Shown here piece after piece: positions 56,220 through 64,000 of a stretch of DNA of 64,000 nucleotides (the first letter of the stretch is position 1; the number at the start of each line of letters is the position of its first letter). The translations under genes were made by a program, and so were the position numbers. The notes beneath the pieces were generated by a model that was given only the letters and a program-made list of their open reading frames with translations, did not search any database and was not told the origin of the DNA. Source of the DNA: Allorhizobium borbori. GTDB lineage: Bacteria > Pseudomonadota > Alphaproteobacteria > Rhizobiales > Rhizobiaceae. The DNA lies in the NCBI RefSeq assembly GCF_014196535.1, contig NZ_JACIDU010000014.1:62001-126000 (forward strand). The letters run 5' to 3'.

Positions 56220-57623
56220 ATGCATGATCAGGTGAAGACGAACGCTGTTTCGCCCGACAATTCCTGGTGGTCGCATATTCGCGGCACATTCGCGATCGGT
56301 ATTCCGCTAATCGGCGCACAGCTTGCGCAGCTTGGCATCCATACCACCGACGTCGTCATTCTCGGCCAATTCGGCGCACAATATCTGGCAGCCATCGTGC
56401 TGGCCGGGCAGTTCCTGTTCACGGTTTTCGTGTTCGGCACCGGGTTTTCCATGGCCGTGGTGCCCATGGTGGCACAGGCCTATGGGCGCGGTGATGTGAC
56501 CAGCGTGCGGCGGTCGCTGCGCATGGGGTTGTGGGTCGCCATCGGCTACTGGCTTTTGATGCAGCCGGTATTCTTCAGCGCTGAAGCCATTCTCATCCAT
56601 CTGGGTCAGCAGCCGGAAACGGCAGCCCTTGCCGGGCGCTATGTGGCAATGGCGGAGTTCGGCCTTCTGCCGGGCCTGCTCTTCATCGCGCTGCGCTCCA
56701 TGGTCTCGGCCATCAACCGGGCCGGTGTCGTGCTGTGGGCCACCGTGTTCATGCTGGTCACCAATGCTGCACTCGCCTATGTGCTGGTGCTCGGCCATTT
56801 CGGCCTGCCGGCGATGGGCATGGATGGCGCGGCCATCGTTGCCGTCCTGGTGCAGTTTGCCGGCCTGGCTGTGCTGATAACCTATATTCAGCGGGTGCCG
56901 GAAACACGGTCCTATCAGGTGTTCGTTCGCTTCTGGCGGCCCGACTGGCTGGCGCTGAAGGAAGTGCTACGTCTCGGTTTTCCGATCTGCATCACCATTC
57001 TGGCGGAAGTCTCGCTGTTTTCGGCCTGCTCGCTGATGATGGGGGCAATCGGCACGGTGGAGCTGGCCGCGCACGGCATTGCCCTGCAACTGGCTTCGAT
57101 CACCTTCATGATCCCGTTGGGTCTGGGGCAGGGGGCGACGGTCAGGGTCGGTGTCGCCCACGGGCGTGGCGATTTCGTCGGTGTGCGCCGCGCGGCGATT
57201 ACCGTGGTCATCCTCGCTGCGATCATCTCGCTGTCCGGCGGCATCGCCTTTGCGACGATCCCGGAAAAGCTTGCCGTGTGGTTCCTCAACCCGGAAACGC
57301 CGAACGCCGCTGCGGTTCTGACCTATGCCGGGCCGCTGATCGTAACGGCCGGACTGTTCCAGCTCTTCGACGGGCAGCAGGCGATCTTCGCGAGCCTTTT
57401 GCGCGGGTTGAAGGATGCGCGGGTGCCGATGGTGCTGGCGCTGATCGCCTATTGGCCCGTGGGGTTCACCATGGCCTGGGCTTTGGCCTTTCCGCTCGGT
57501 TTCGGCGGGCTGGGGGTCTGGCTGGGTATCGTTTTCGGCCTTATCGGCGCCTCGACCATGTTGTGCCTGCGCTTCATCATGCTTTTGCGGCGCGAACGGC
57601 TCGTGCTTCTGGCCAGAGCCTGA
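56220..57623 (+). CDS. MATE-family multidrug efflux transporter (NorM-like)
   Basis: This 467-residue inner-membrane protein has about 12 helices in two MatE repeats (first: GIPLIGAQLAQLGIHTTDVVILGQFGAQYLAA; second begins LRLGFPICITILAEVSLFSACSLMM). It exports drugs or metabolites using a cation gradient. The ATG at 56220 follows GGAG; the in-frame start at 56133 runs through the preceding terminator hairpin and is rejected. It ends at a terminator shared with carA. Confidence 0.93.
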   Translation: MHDQVKTNAVSPDNSWWSHIRGTFAIGIPLIGAQLAQLGIHTTDVVILGQFGAQYLAAIVLAGQFLFTVFVFGTGFSMAVVPMVAQAYGRGDVTSVRRSLRMGLWVAIGYWLLMQPVFFSAEAILIHLGQQPETAALAGRYVAMAEFGLLPGLLFIALRSMVSAINRAGVVLWATVFMLVTNAALAYVLVLGHFGLPAMGMDGAAIVAVLVQFAGLAVLITYIQRVPETRSYQVFVRFWRPDWLALKEVLRLGFPICITILAEVSLFSACSLMMGAIGTVELAAHGIALQLASITFMIPLGLGQGATVRVGVAHGRGDFVGVRRAAITVVILAAIISLSGGIAFATIPEKLAVWFLNPETPNAAAVLTYAGPLIVTAGLFQLFDGQQAIFASLLRGLKDARVPMVLALIAYWPVGFTMAWALAFPLGFGGLGVWLGIVFGLIGASTMLCLRFIMLLRRERLVLLARA

Positions 57624-57628
57624 AACGG

Positions 57629-57655
57629 AAAAGGCCCGCTTCGCGCGGGCCTTTT
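57629..57655. terminator. bidirectional terminator between MATE gene and carA
   Basis: An 11-bp stem AAAAGGCCCGC/GCGGGCCTTTT with a 5-base loop between the convergent stops at 57623 and 57680. Confidence 0.92.
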
Positions 57656-57679
57656 GCATGTTGGATTGTTTGAGTCTTC

Positions 57680-58885
57680 TCAACGCTCTGCAAGCGCCGG
57701 TTCACCCTTCTTCTCGCGCACCATGTTGATGAAGCGGCGGAAGAGGTAGTGGCTGTCCTGCGGGCCGGGCGATGCCTCCGGGTGATGCTGGACCGAGAAG
57801 ACCGGCTTGCCGACGAGGCGCAGGCCGCAATTGGAGCCATCGAAGAGCGAAACGTGAGTCTCCTCAACGCCTTCCGGCAGGCTGTTCTTGTCGACTGCGA
57901 AGCCGTGGTTCATCGAAACGATCTCGACCTTGTTGGTCGTGTAGTCCTTCACCGGGTGGTTGGCGCCGTGGTGGCCCTGGTGCATCTTCACCGTGGTGCC
58001 GCCGAGCGCCAGCGCCAGCATCTGGTGGCCGAGGCAGATGCCGAAGACCGGCAGGCCACTTGCGACCAGCGCCTTGATGACCGGAACGGAATATTCGCCG
58101 GTGGCCGCCGGGTCGCCAGGACCGTTCGACAGGAAGATGCCATCCGGGTTCAGCGCCAGAATGTCTTCGGCGGCGGTCTTGGCCGGAACGACCGTGACGC
58201 GGCAATCAAGCCCGGCGAAGAGCCGCAGGATGTTGCGCTTGACGCCGTAATCCACGCAGACGACGTGATACTTGGCGGTGCCAGCGTCGAGTTCGCTGTA
58301 GCCTTCGTTCCAGACCCACGGCTTCTGGGTCCACTGCGAAGACTGGCCGGAGGTGGCGACGATGGCGAGGTCGAGGCCGACGAGGCCGCTCCACTCGCGG
58401 GCTTCCTTCTTCAGCGCCTCGATGTCGAACACGCCGTTCGGATCATGGGCGATGACGCCGTTCGGCGCACCGTTCTCGCGGATCCATGCGGTGAGCGCGC
58501 GGGTGTCGACGCCGCAAAGGCCAATCACGCCGCGGGCCTTCAGCCACTGGTCGAGATGCTTGAGGGCGCGGTAATTGGAGGGATCGGTAATCGAGGCCTT
58601 GAAGATGACGCCGACGGCGCCGCGGCGGGCGGCGGGGGTCAGGTCTTCAATGTCTTCCTCGTTGGTGCCGACATTGCCGATGTGGGGGAAGGTGAAGGTA
58701 ACGATCTGGCCGAGATAGGAGGGGTCCGTCAGGATTTCCTCATAGCCGGTCAGCGCCGTGTTGAAGCAGACTTCCGCCTGAACCTTGCCGGTGGCGCCGA
58801 TGCCGAAGCCTTCGATGACGGTGCCATCGGCCAGAACGAGAAGGGCGGTGGCCTTGGTTGTGGTCCAGCCTTGGGTTGCGGTCAT
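57680..58885 (-). CDS. carA: carbamoyl-phosphate synthase, small (glutaminase) subunit
   Basis: A 401-residue subunit that hydrolyses glutamine and channels ammonia to CarB. The N-terminal CPSase domain (about 10-150, VQAEVCFNTALTGYEEILTDPSY) is followed by a class I glutamine amidotransferase domain. The nucleophile Cys is in GICLGHQMLALALGGT, and the catalytic His/Glu are in QHHPEASPGP. The length is standard. It is convergent with the MATE gene and divergent from yqeY. Confidence 0.97.
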   Translation of the reverse strand: MTATQGWTTTKATALLVLADGTVIEGFGIGATGKVQAEVCFNTALTGYEEILTDPSYLGQIVTFTFPHIGNVGTNEEDIEDLTPAARRGAVGVIFKASITDPSNYRALKHLDQWLKARGVIGLCGVDTRALTAWIRENGAPNGVIAHDPNGVFDIEALKKEAREWSGLVGLDLAIVATSGQSSQWTQKPWVWNEGYSELDAGTAKYHVVCVDYGVKRNILRLFAGLDCRVTVVPAKTAAEDILALNPDGIFLSNGPGDPAATGEYSVPVIKALVASGLPVFGICLGHQMLALALGGTTVKMHQGHHGANHPVKDYTTNKVEIVSMNHGFAVDKNSLPEGVEETHVSLFDGSNCGLRLVGKPVFSVQHHPEASPGPQDSHYLFRRFINMVREKKGEPALAER

Positions 58886-59207
58886 GTTCTCTCACCTTTC
58901 CGGTTTTTACCGGTTGCCCGAACGGGATACCCGGCAAACCTTGTTTTCATGCAGCCGTGCGCGCGGGCGCATTTGCCCCGGCGGCAGCAGGATTTTCGGA
59001 TTTCGTGCTAGGTGCGGGAAAATAGACAAAGCGGCCTTCCGGGTCAATTGCGGGAGGGCAGATTCCCCGGAAAAGGAATCTTTTCTTTTCAATGCCTTGC
59101 CGGATTGCATTTGCATCTCGCCCCGTGCCTGGGATATGACGGGCCAGTTTGACAAGGAAAAGCCACATTTCATCCCCTGCACCCGGCTTTTCGAGGAGAC
59201 GCAAGAA
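58886..59207. other. divergent promoter region carA / yqeY
   Basis: 322 bases without a supported gene. It becomes AT-richer at 59030-59100. The right end carries a GAGGAG ribosome site for yqeY. No regulatory element is recognised. Confidence 0.4.
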
Positions 59208-59660
59208 ATGATCCGCGAAACGCTCACGAACGCCATGAAGGACGCGATGAAGGCGAAGGATAACCTTCGGCTTTCAACGGTTCGCCTCATTCTGACGGCC
59301 ATCAAGGATCGCGATATCGCCAATCGCGGCGCCGGCAAGGATTCCGTCAGCGATGACGACATTCTCCAGATCCTCACCAAGATGATCAAGCAGCGCGAGG
59401 AATCGGCGAAGATCTATGACGAGGGTGCCCGCGCCGAACTCGCCGCCCAGGAGCGCGCCGAAATCGAGGTCATCCGCGGTTTCATGCCGAAGCAGCTTGA
59501 TGACGATGAAGTGCGCGCGATCATCACGGCGCTCGTTGCCGAGACCGGCGCGCAGGGGCTGCGCGATATGGGCAAGGTGATCGGTGTTCTCAAGGAGCGC
59601 TATCCCGGCCAGCTCGATTTCGCCAAGGCCTCCGGCGTGGTGAAGGAACTGTTGAAGTAA
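59208..59660 (+). CDS. GatB/YqeY-domain protein
   Basis: This 150-residue protein is the YqeY family, resembling the C-terminal tRNA-binding domain of the amidotransferase subunit GatB. Helix-rich segments KDAMKAKDNLRLSTVRLILTAIKDRDI and KQREESAKIYDEGARAELAAQERAEIEVI are typical. The ATG at 59208 follows GAGGAG; the in-frame extension upstream is non-coding. It lies directly before dnaG and rpoD, the conserved macromolecular-synthesis neighbourhood in Rhizobiales. Confidence 0.93.
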   Translation: MIRETLTNAMKDAMKAKDNLRLSTVRLILTAIKDRDIANRGAGKDSVSDDDILQILTKMIKQREESAKIYDEGARAELAAQERAEIEVIRGFMPKQLDDDEVRAIITALVAETGAQGLRDMGKVIGVLKERYPGQLDFAKASGVVKELLK

Positions 59661-59752
59661 TTTCCCGCTTGTGGATTGCGGGTATGCCCTGACGTGCGGC
59701 TGGCGCGTCAGGGCGGCATGACCTATATAGCAAGGTCAGCCCAGAGGACCCC

Positions 59753-61762
59753 ATGCGCTTTTCCCCGACCTTTCTCGACGAGATACGCGACCGCGTGCCG
59801 ATCTCCCAGGTGATCGGCCGCCGCGTGACGTGGGATCGCAAGAAGACCAATGTTTCGCGCGGGGATTACTGGGCCTGCTGCCCTTTCCATGGCGAGAAGA
59901 GCCCGAGCTTCCATTGCGAGGACAAGAAGGGTCGTTATCATTGCTTCGGTTGCGGCGTCTCCGGCGATCATTTCCGGTTTCTGACCGATCTCGAGGGCAT
60001 GAACTTCCCTGAAGCCGTGCAGCAGATTGCCGATCTGGCTGGCGTGCCGATGCCGCAGCCGGATGTGCAGGCGGAAAAACGCGAGAAGGAACGCGCCGGG
60101 CTGATCGACGTCATGGAAATGGCGGCGCAGTTCTTTCAGGACCAGTTGCAGACGGCGGCGGGCGCGAAAGCGCGGGCCTACCTGCGCGAGCGGGGGCTTT
60201 CCGGCCGCACGATCGACACTTTCCGGCTTGGCTATGCACCCGACAGCCGCAACGCGCTGAAAGGCTTCCTGGCAGAGAAGGGCGTGGGCAAGGAAGAGAT
60301 CGAGGCCTGCGGGCTCGTGGTGCACGGGCCGGAGATTCCCGTTTCCTATGACCGGTTCCGCGACCGCATCATGTTCCCCATTCTCTCTTCGCGGGAGAAG
60401 GTGATCGCCTTCGGTGGACGCGCGCTGTCGCCGGACGCACCGGCGAAATACCTCAATTCCAACGAGACGGAACTCTTCCACAAGGGCAACGTGCTTTACA
60501 ATTTTGCCCGGGCGCGCCGGGCTTCGCAAGCGGTTGGCGGACGTTCCGAACCCGGCACGGTGATTGCCGTCGAAGGCTATATGGACGTGATCGCGCTGGC
60601 GCAGGCGGGCATCGAGAATGCCGTGGCGCCGCTTGGCACGGCGCTCACCGAAAACCAGCTCGAACTTCTGTGGCGCATGACGCCGGAACCGGTGTTGTGC
60701 TTCGACGGCGATGGTGCGGGGCTTCGCGCCGCCGCGCGCGCCGCCGATCTGGCGCTGCCGCATATCAAGCCCGGTCGCACCGTGCGCTTTGCGCTTTTGC
60801 CCGATGGCAAGGACCCCGACGATCTCGTCAAGCATGACGGGCGTGCGCCCTTCGACCGGGTGATGGCGGAAGCCAAGCCGCTTGCCGAAATGATCTGGAC
60901 CCGTGAGGCCACCGGTTCCTTCGACACACCGGAAAAGCGGGCGGAACTTGAGGCGCGGCTGAAACAGATCGTGTCTGTCATCGCCGACGAGAATGTGCGC
61001 CGCCACTACCAGCAGGACATGCGCGACCGGCTGAATGCCTTCTTTGCGCCGGCCCGCCAGCAGCGGAGCGGCGAGGGTGGCTTCCAGCGCGGCGGCAACG
61101 GGCGCGGCGGTTTCCGCGGGCAGGGCGGTGGTCGAGGCGGTGCGCCGGCCTCGCCCTCGGGTTTTCTCGGCGGGATTTCCGATCGGCTCACCCGATCGGC
61201 GCTGGTGAAGGGGGCTTACGAGCACCCATCGCTGCGCGAAAGCGTGCTGGCGCTGACCGTCGTCAACCATCCGGCCCTGATGCAGGAAACCTATGACGAG
61301 ATCGCCGGCATCGAATTCGAGAACCGCGAACTGACGCGCTTCTGGTCGGCCCTGCTGTCGGCGGCGGCGCTGCTCGGCCACCGGCTTTCGGCGGAAACAC
61401 TGGTCGAGGCGCTGGAGGCGGAGGGCTTCGGCCCTCTGATTGCGGCGATGGACCAGCAGGTGCGCAATGCGCGGCTGTGGACGGCAACCACCAATGCGGC
61501 CTTCGAGGACGCACGCGAGGGCTATACGCAGGCCTATTCGCTGCACAAGCGGGCGATCGATCTGAGGCGCCAGAAAATTGAGCTCGAACGCTCCATTGCC
61601 GAGGCGACCGAAGCCGAGGATGCGGAGCGGCTGACGCCGCTTTACCGGGCGCTGCAGGAGGTACATCTGGAAATCAGCCGCATGGAAAATCAGGAGGCGA
61701 TCATCGACGGGTTCGGAGTCCTTTCGGGCCGGATCAAGGGACCGGCGACCTCCAGTTCGTGA
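59753..61762 (+). CDS. dnaG: DNA primase
   Basis: A 669-residue enzyme that makes RNA primers at the replication fork. The N-terminal zinc-binding domain has CCPFHGEKSPSF and CFGCGVSGDHF, giving a CHC2-type zinc site. The RNA polymerase (Toprim) core contains AVEGYMDVIAL and CFDGDGAGLRAA (catalytic acidic residues). A Gly/Arg-rich linker of about 35 residues (about 436-470, repeated RGG/GRGG) precedes the C-terminal DnaB-binding helical domain. E. coli DnaG is 581 residues; the extra length is mainly this linker and the C-terminal part. rpoD follows downstream. Confidence 0.97.
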   Translation: MRFSPTFLDEIRDRVPISQVIGRRVTWDRKKTNVSRGDYWACCPFHGEKSPSFHCEDKKGRYHCFGCGVSGDHFRFLTDLEGMNFPEAVQQIADLAGVPMPQPDVQAEKREKERAGLIDVMEMAAQFFQDQLQTAAGAKARAYLRERGLSGRTIDTFRLGYAPDSRNALKGFLAEKGVGKEEIEACGLVVHGPEIPVSYDRFRDRIMFPILSSREKVIAFGGRALSPDAPAKYLNSNETELFHKGNVLYNFARARRASQAVGGRSEPGTVIAVEGYMDVIALAQAGIENAVAPLGTALTENQLELLWRMTPEPVLCFDGDGAGLRAAARAADLALPHIKPGRTVRFALLPDGKDPDDLVKHDGRAPFDRVMAEAKPLAEMIWTREATGSFDTPEKRAELEARLKQIVSVIADENVRRHYQQDMRDRLNAFFAPARQQRSGEGGFQRGGNGRGGFRGQGGGRGGAPASPSGFLGGISDRLTRSALVKGAYEHPSLRESVLALTVVNHPALMQETYDEIAGIEFENRELTRFWSALLSAAALLGHRLSAETLVEALEAEGFGPLIAAMDQQVRNARLWTATTNAAFEDAREGYTQAYSLHKRAIDLRRQKIELERSIAEATEAEDAERLTPLYRALQEVHLEISRMENQEAIIDGFGVLSGRIKGPATSSS

Positions 61763-62194
61763 AGAATCGACCTGCTCTTGTTTTTGGCGAGGTCCTCCCT
61801 AAATATAGGGTCTGAATTGCCATGAAAGACGGATGAAGTGCCGCTTTTCGGGCATCTGTTCATTTTTCGTTAAGTTTTCCACCGGAAAGGCTTGACGGGA
61901 CGGTGAATTGTGGGAATCACGATTTGAGTCAGAAATGCAGAGGCCGGGCAGGCCGCAGGATCATGACCGGTCAGTCTCTTTGCGAAGAACTGGACTTGGG
62001 TTGGACGGCGGCGGTGGTTAAGCAGGAATTAAAGATCAATCCGATAGTGTCGGACACGTGATTCGGTAGGCAGGCCGGCGCAACGCAATGCGACGGCCTG
62101 TATTTGCGAGTTGCGGCATGCAGTTGGAGCGGTTCCGAAAGCCCGGTTTGGCCCGGAACCCGCGAAGAACATAGGCGTCAGGGAAAGCGACGAA
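61763..62194. other. rpoD promoter/leader region
   Basis: 432 bases between dnaG and rpoD without a supported gene. A CTTGAC element lies at 61891, a short CCGA/TCGG hairpin at 62041-62053, and a GGGAAAG ribosome site before rpoD. Multiple promoters, including a heat-shock type, are likely by analogy but cannot be assigned. Confidence 0.4.
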
Positions 62195-64000
62195 ATGGCA
62201 ACCAAAGTCAAAGAAAACGAAGAAGCCGAGAACGAACGCGAAGGTTCTCCCGATGGTCCGCTTCTCGATCTTTCTGATGACGCCGTCAAAAAGATGATCA
62301 AGGCCGCCAAGAAGCGCGGCTATGTGACCATGGACGAGCTGAATGAAGTCCTGCCGTCGGATCAGGTCGATCCCGACCGGATCGAGGACATCATGGCGAT
62401 GCTCAACGACATGGGCATCAACGTCATCGAGGATGAGGACGTCGAGGAAGCGGCAGCGCCCGACGACGACAGCGACGACGAGGAAAGCGACGGCGGAGAA
62501 ATTGCGCCGGCCACCGGCACGGCGCTTGCCACCGCGAAGAAGAAAGAGCCGACCGACCGGACCGACGACCCGGTGCGCATGTATCTGCGCGAAATGGGGT
62601 CGGTGGAGCTTCTGTCGCGCGAAGGCGAAATCGCCATCGCCAAGCGCATCGAGGCCGGCCGCGAAACCATGATTTCGGGCCTCTGTGAGAGCCCGCTGAC
62701 CTTCCAGGCGCTCATCATCTGGCGTGATGAACTGAACGAAGGCACGACGCTTTTGCGCGAGATCATCGATCTCGAAACCACCTATTCCGGTCCGGAAGCC
62801 AAGGCCGCCCCGCAGTTCCAGAGCCCGGAAAAGATCGAGGCCGACCGCAAGGCTGCCGAGGAAAAGGAAAAGACCCGCAAGCCGCGTCCTTCCGCTGCCA
62901 ATGACGACGACATCACCAATGTCGGCGGCGATGGCCTGCCGCCGGAAGAAGAGGAAGAGGACGAGGACGAATCCAACCTCTCGCTCGCCGCGATGGAAGC
63001 GGAACTGCGTCCGCAGGTGATGGAGACGCTCGACATCATCGCCGACACCTACAAGAAGCTGCGCAAGTTGCAGGATCAGCAGGTGGAAGCGCGTCTCGCC
63101 GCGACCGGTACGCTCTCTTCCGCGCAGGAACGCCGCTACAAGGAACTGAAGGATCAGCTCATCACGGCGGTCAAGTCGCTGTCGCTGAACCAGAACCGCG
63201 TGGATTCGCTCGTCGAGCAGCTCTACGACATTTCCAAGCGCCTGATGCAGAACGAAGGCCGCCTGCTGCGCCTCGCCGAATCCTACGGCGTCAAGCGTGA
63301 CTCGTTCCTTGAGCAGTATCAGGGCGCCGAACTTGATCCGAACTGGATGAAGTCTATCGGCAACCTGTCGGCCCGTGGCTGGAAGGAATTCGCCAAGTCC
63401 GAAAACCAGATGATCCGTGACATCCGTCAGGAGATCCAGAATCTGGCGACCGAAACCGGCATTTCCATCGCCGAGTTCCGCCGTATCGTATCCATGGTGC
63501 AGAAGGGCGAACGCGAAGCCCGCATCGCCAAGAAGGAAATGGTCGAGGCCAACCTGCGCCTCGTGATTTCCATCGCCAAGAAGTACACGAACCGCGGCCT
63601 GCAGTTCCTCGACCTCATTCAGGAAGGTAATATCGGCCTGATGAAGGCGGTCGACAAGTTCGAGTATCGCCGCGGTTACAAGTTCTCGACTTATGCCACC
63701 TGGTGGATCCGGCAGGCGATCACCCGCTCGATCGCCGACCAGGCCCGCACCATTCGTATTCCGGTGCACATGATCGAGACGATCAACAAGATCGTCCGCA
63801 CTTCGCGCCAGATGCTGCATGAAATCGGTCGCGAGCCGACGCCGGAAGAGCTTGCAGAAAAGCTTGCCATGCCGCTTGAAAAGGTGCGCAAGGTTCTGAA
63901 AATCGCCAAGGAGCCGATTTCGCTCGAAACCCCGGTGGGTGACGAAGAGGATTCGCATCTCGGCGACTTCATCGAGGACAAGAACGCGCTTCTGCCGATC
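62195..64000 (+). CDS. rpoD: RNA polymerase primary sigma factor RpoD, partial (3' end outside window)
   Basis: The open frame runs from ATG 62195 to the window edge (602 codons, no stop). Region 1.1 is near the start. An acidic stretch follows (about 83-105), then region 1.2 ([24 protein letters not shown]) and a long non-conserved insert with a second acidic run near residue 250. Region 2 is complete ([59 protein letters not shown]), and region 3 follows. Region 4 lies outside the window. It directs housekeeping transcription. dnaG precedes it, as in other Rhizobiales. Confidence 0.97.
   Translation, partial: MATKVKENEEAENEREGSPDGPLLDLSDDAVKKMIKAAKKRGYVTMDELNEVLPSDQVDPDRIEDIMAMLNDMGINVIEDEDVEEAAAPDDDSDDEESDGGEIAPATGTALATAKKKEPTDRTDDPVRMYLREMGSVELLSREGEIAIAKRIEAGRETMISGLCESPLTFQALIIWRDELNEGTTLLREIIDLETTYSGPEAKAAPQFQSPEKIEADRKAAEEKEKTRKPRPSAANDDDITNVGGDGLPPEEEEEDEDESNLSLAAMEAELRPQVMETLDIIADTYKKLRKLQDQQVEARLAATGTLSSAQERRYKELKDQLITAVKSLSLNQNRVDSLVEQLYDISKRLMQNEGRLLRLAESYGVKRDSFLEQYQGAELDPNWMKSIGNLSARGWKEFAKSENQMIRDIRQEIQNLATETGISIAEFRRIVSMVQKGEREARIAKKEMVEANLRLVISIAKKYTNRGLQFLDLIQEGNIGLMKAVDKFEYRRGYKFSTYATWWIRQAITRSIADQARTIRIPVHMIETINKIVRTSRQMLHEIGREPTPEELAEKLAMPLEKVRKVLKIAKEPISLETPVGDEEDSHLGDFIEDKNALLPI

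Noticed and set aside
59723-61666. A 647-codon reverse-strand open frame over dnaG
   Set aside because: Antisense shadow of dnaG; the sense product has all primase motifs.
62036-63958. A 640-codon reverse-strand open frame over rpoD
   Set aside because: Antisense to rpoD, whose sense frame is open to the window edge and carries regions 1 to 3 of sigma-70.

Overview
This is chromosomal sequence from a GC-rich alphaproteobacterium, most probably a member of the Rhizobiaceae (Agrobacterium/Rhizobium/Sinorhizobium group). Support for this: the long-form ribosomal protein L25 (CTC type), a BA14K-family protein, a DUF2865 protein, a PetP/PetR-type regulator pair, the order lrp / trxB / LsrB(VtlR)-type LysR / tandem small RNAs / ArsR, separated carA and carB genes, and the dnaG-rpoD pair. 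Genus cannot be fixed from the sequence alone. I saw no phage, insertion sequence, CRISPR array, tRNA or rRNA.

Layout. 1-4060: two overlapping MaoC-type dehydratase genes (the first cut by the window edge), a polytopic membrane protein, and a Crp/Fnr regulator with a DUF2892 protein and a TDT/TehA-type channel gene that is frameshifted. 4080-10264: ychF, pth and rplY, with a periplasmic solute-binding protein plus a membrane GGDEF-EAL protein inserted between pth and rplY. 10665-13906: a short AcoR-like regulator, an AldB-type aldehyde dehydrogenase and a DUF779 protein. 13983-18669: lgt, a MidA-type methyltransferase, pgeF, a lipoprotein and prs. 18841-24879: ubiK, ybjN-like, proC, csaA, a histidine kinase/PetR/PetP operon and an MBL hydrolase. 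24866-34882: transporters, regulators, small envelope proteins, cspA, a PQQ-type sugar dehydrogenase, a degenerate EAL protein, aatA and a DUF2188 protein.

34950-39578 looks like a redox/nutrient control block: an ArsR regulator with an old yellow enzyme (nemA), two tandem 114/117-nt small RNAs of the AbcR (alpha-r15) family with matching promoters, an LsrB/VtlR-like LysR regulator, thioredoxin reductase and Lrp. 39579-46057 is a surface-polysaccharide (probably LPS core) island: an ELM1-like protein, a fused double GT4 glycosyltransferase, a GT8-like protein, a GT10 fucosyltransferase-like protein and a CgeB/GT1-like protein. Its right part has visibly lower GC. 46158-64000: greA, an MFS drug exporter, a DUF900 hydrolase, an SRPBCC protein, carB, a PAP2/Aur1-like membrane protein, a zinc metallopeptidase, a MATE exporter, carA, yqeY, dnaG and rpoD (cut by the window edge).

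The observations most worth a second look are the AbcR pair with duplicated promoters and a shared upstream box, the solute-binding protein/GGDEF-EAL pair (architecturally like the known NspS-MbaA type), the EAL protein missing a catalytic glutamate, the ArsR-nemA unit with a near-perfect operator palindrome, and the frameshift in the TDT gene.
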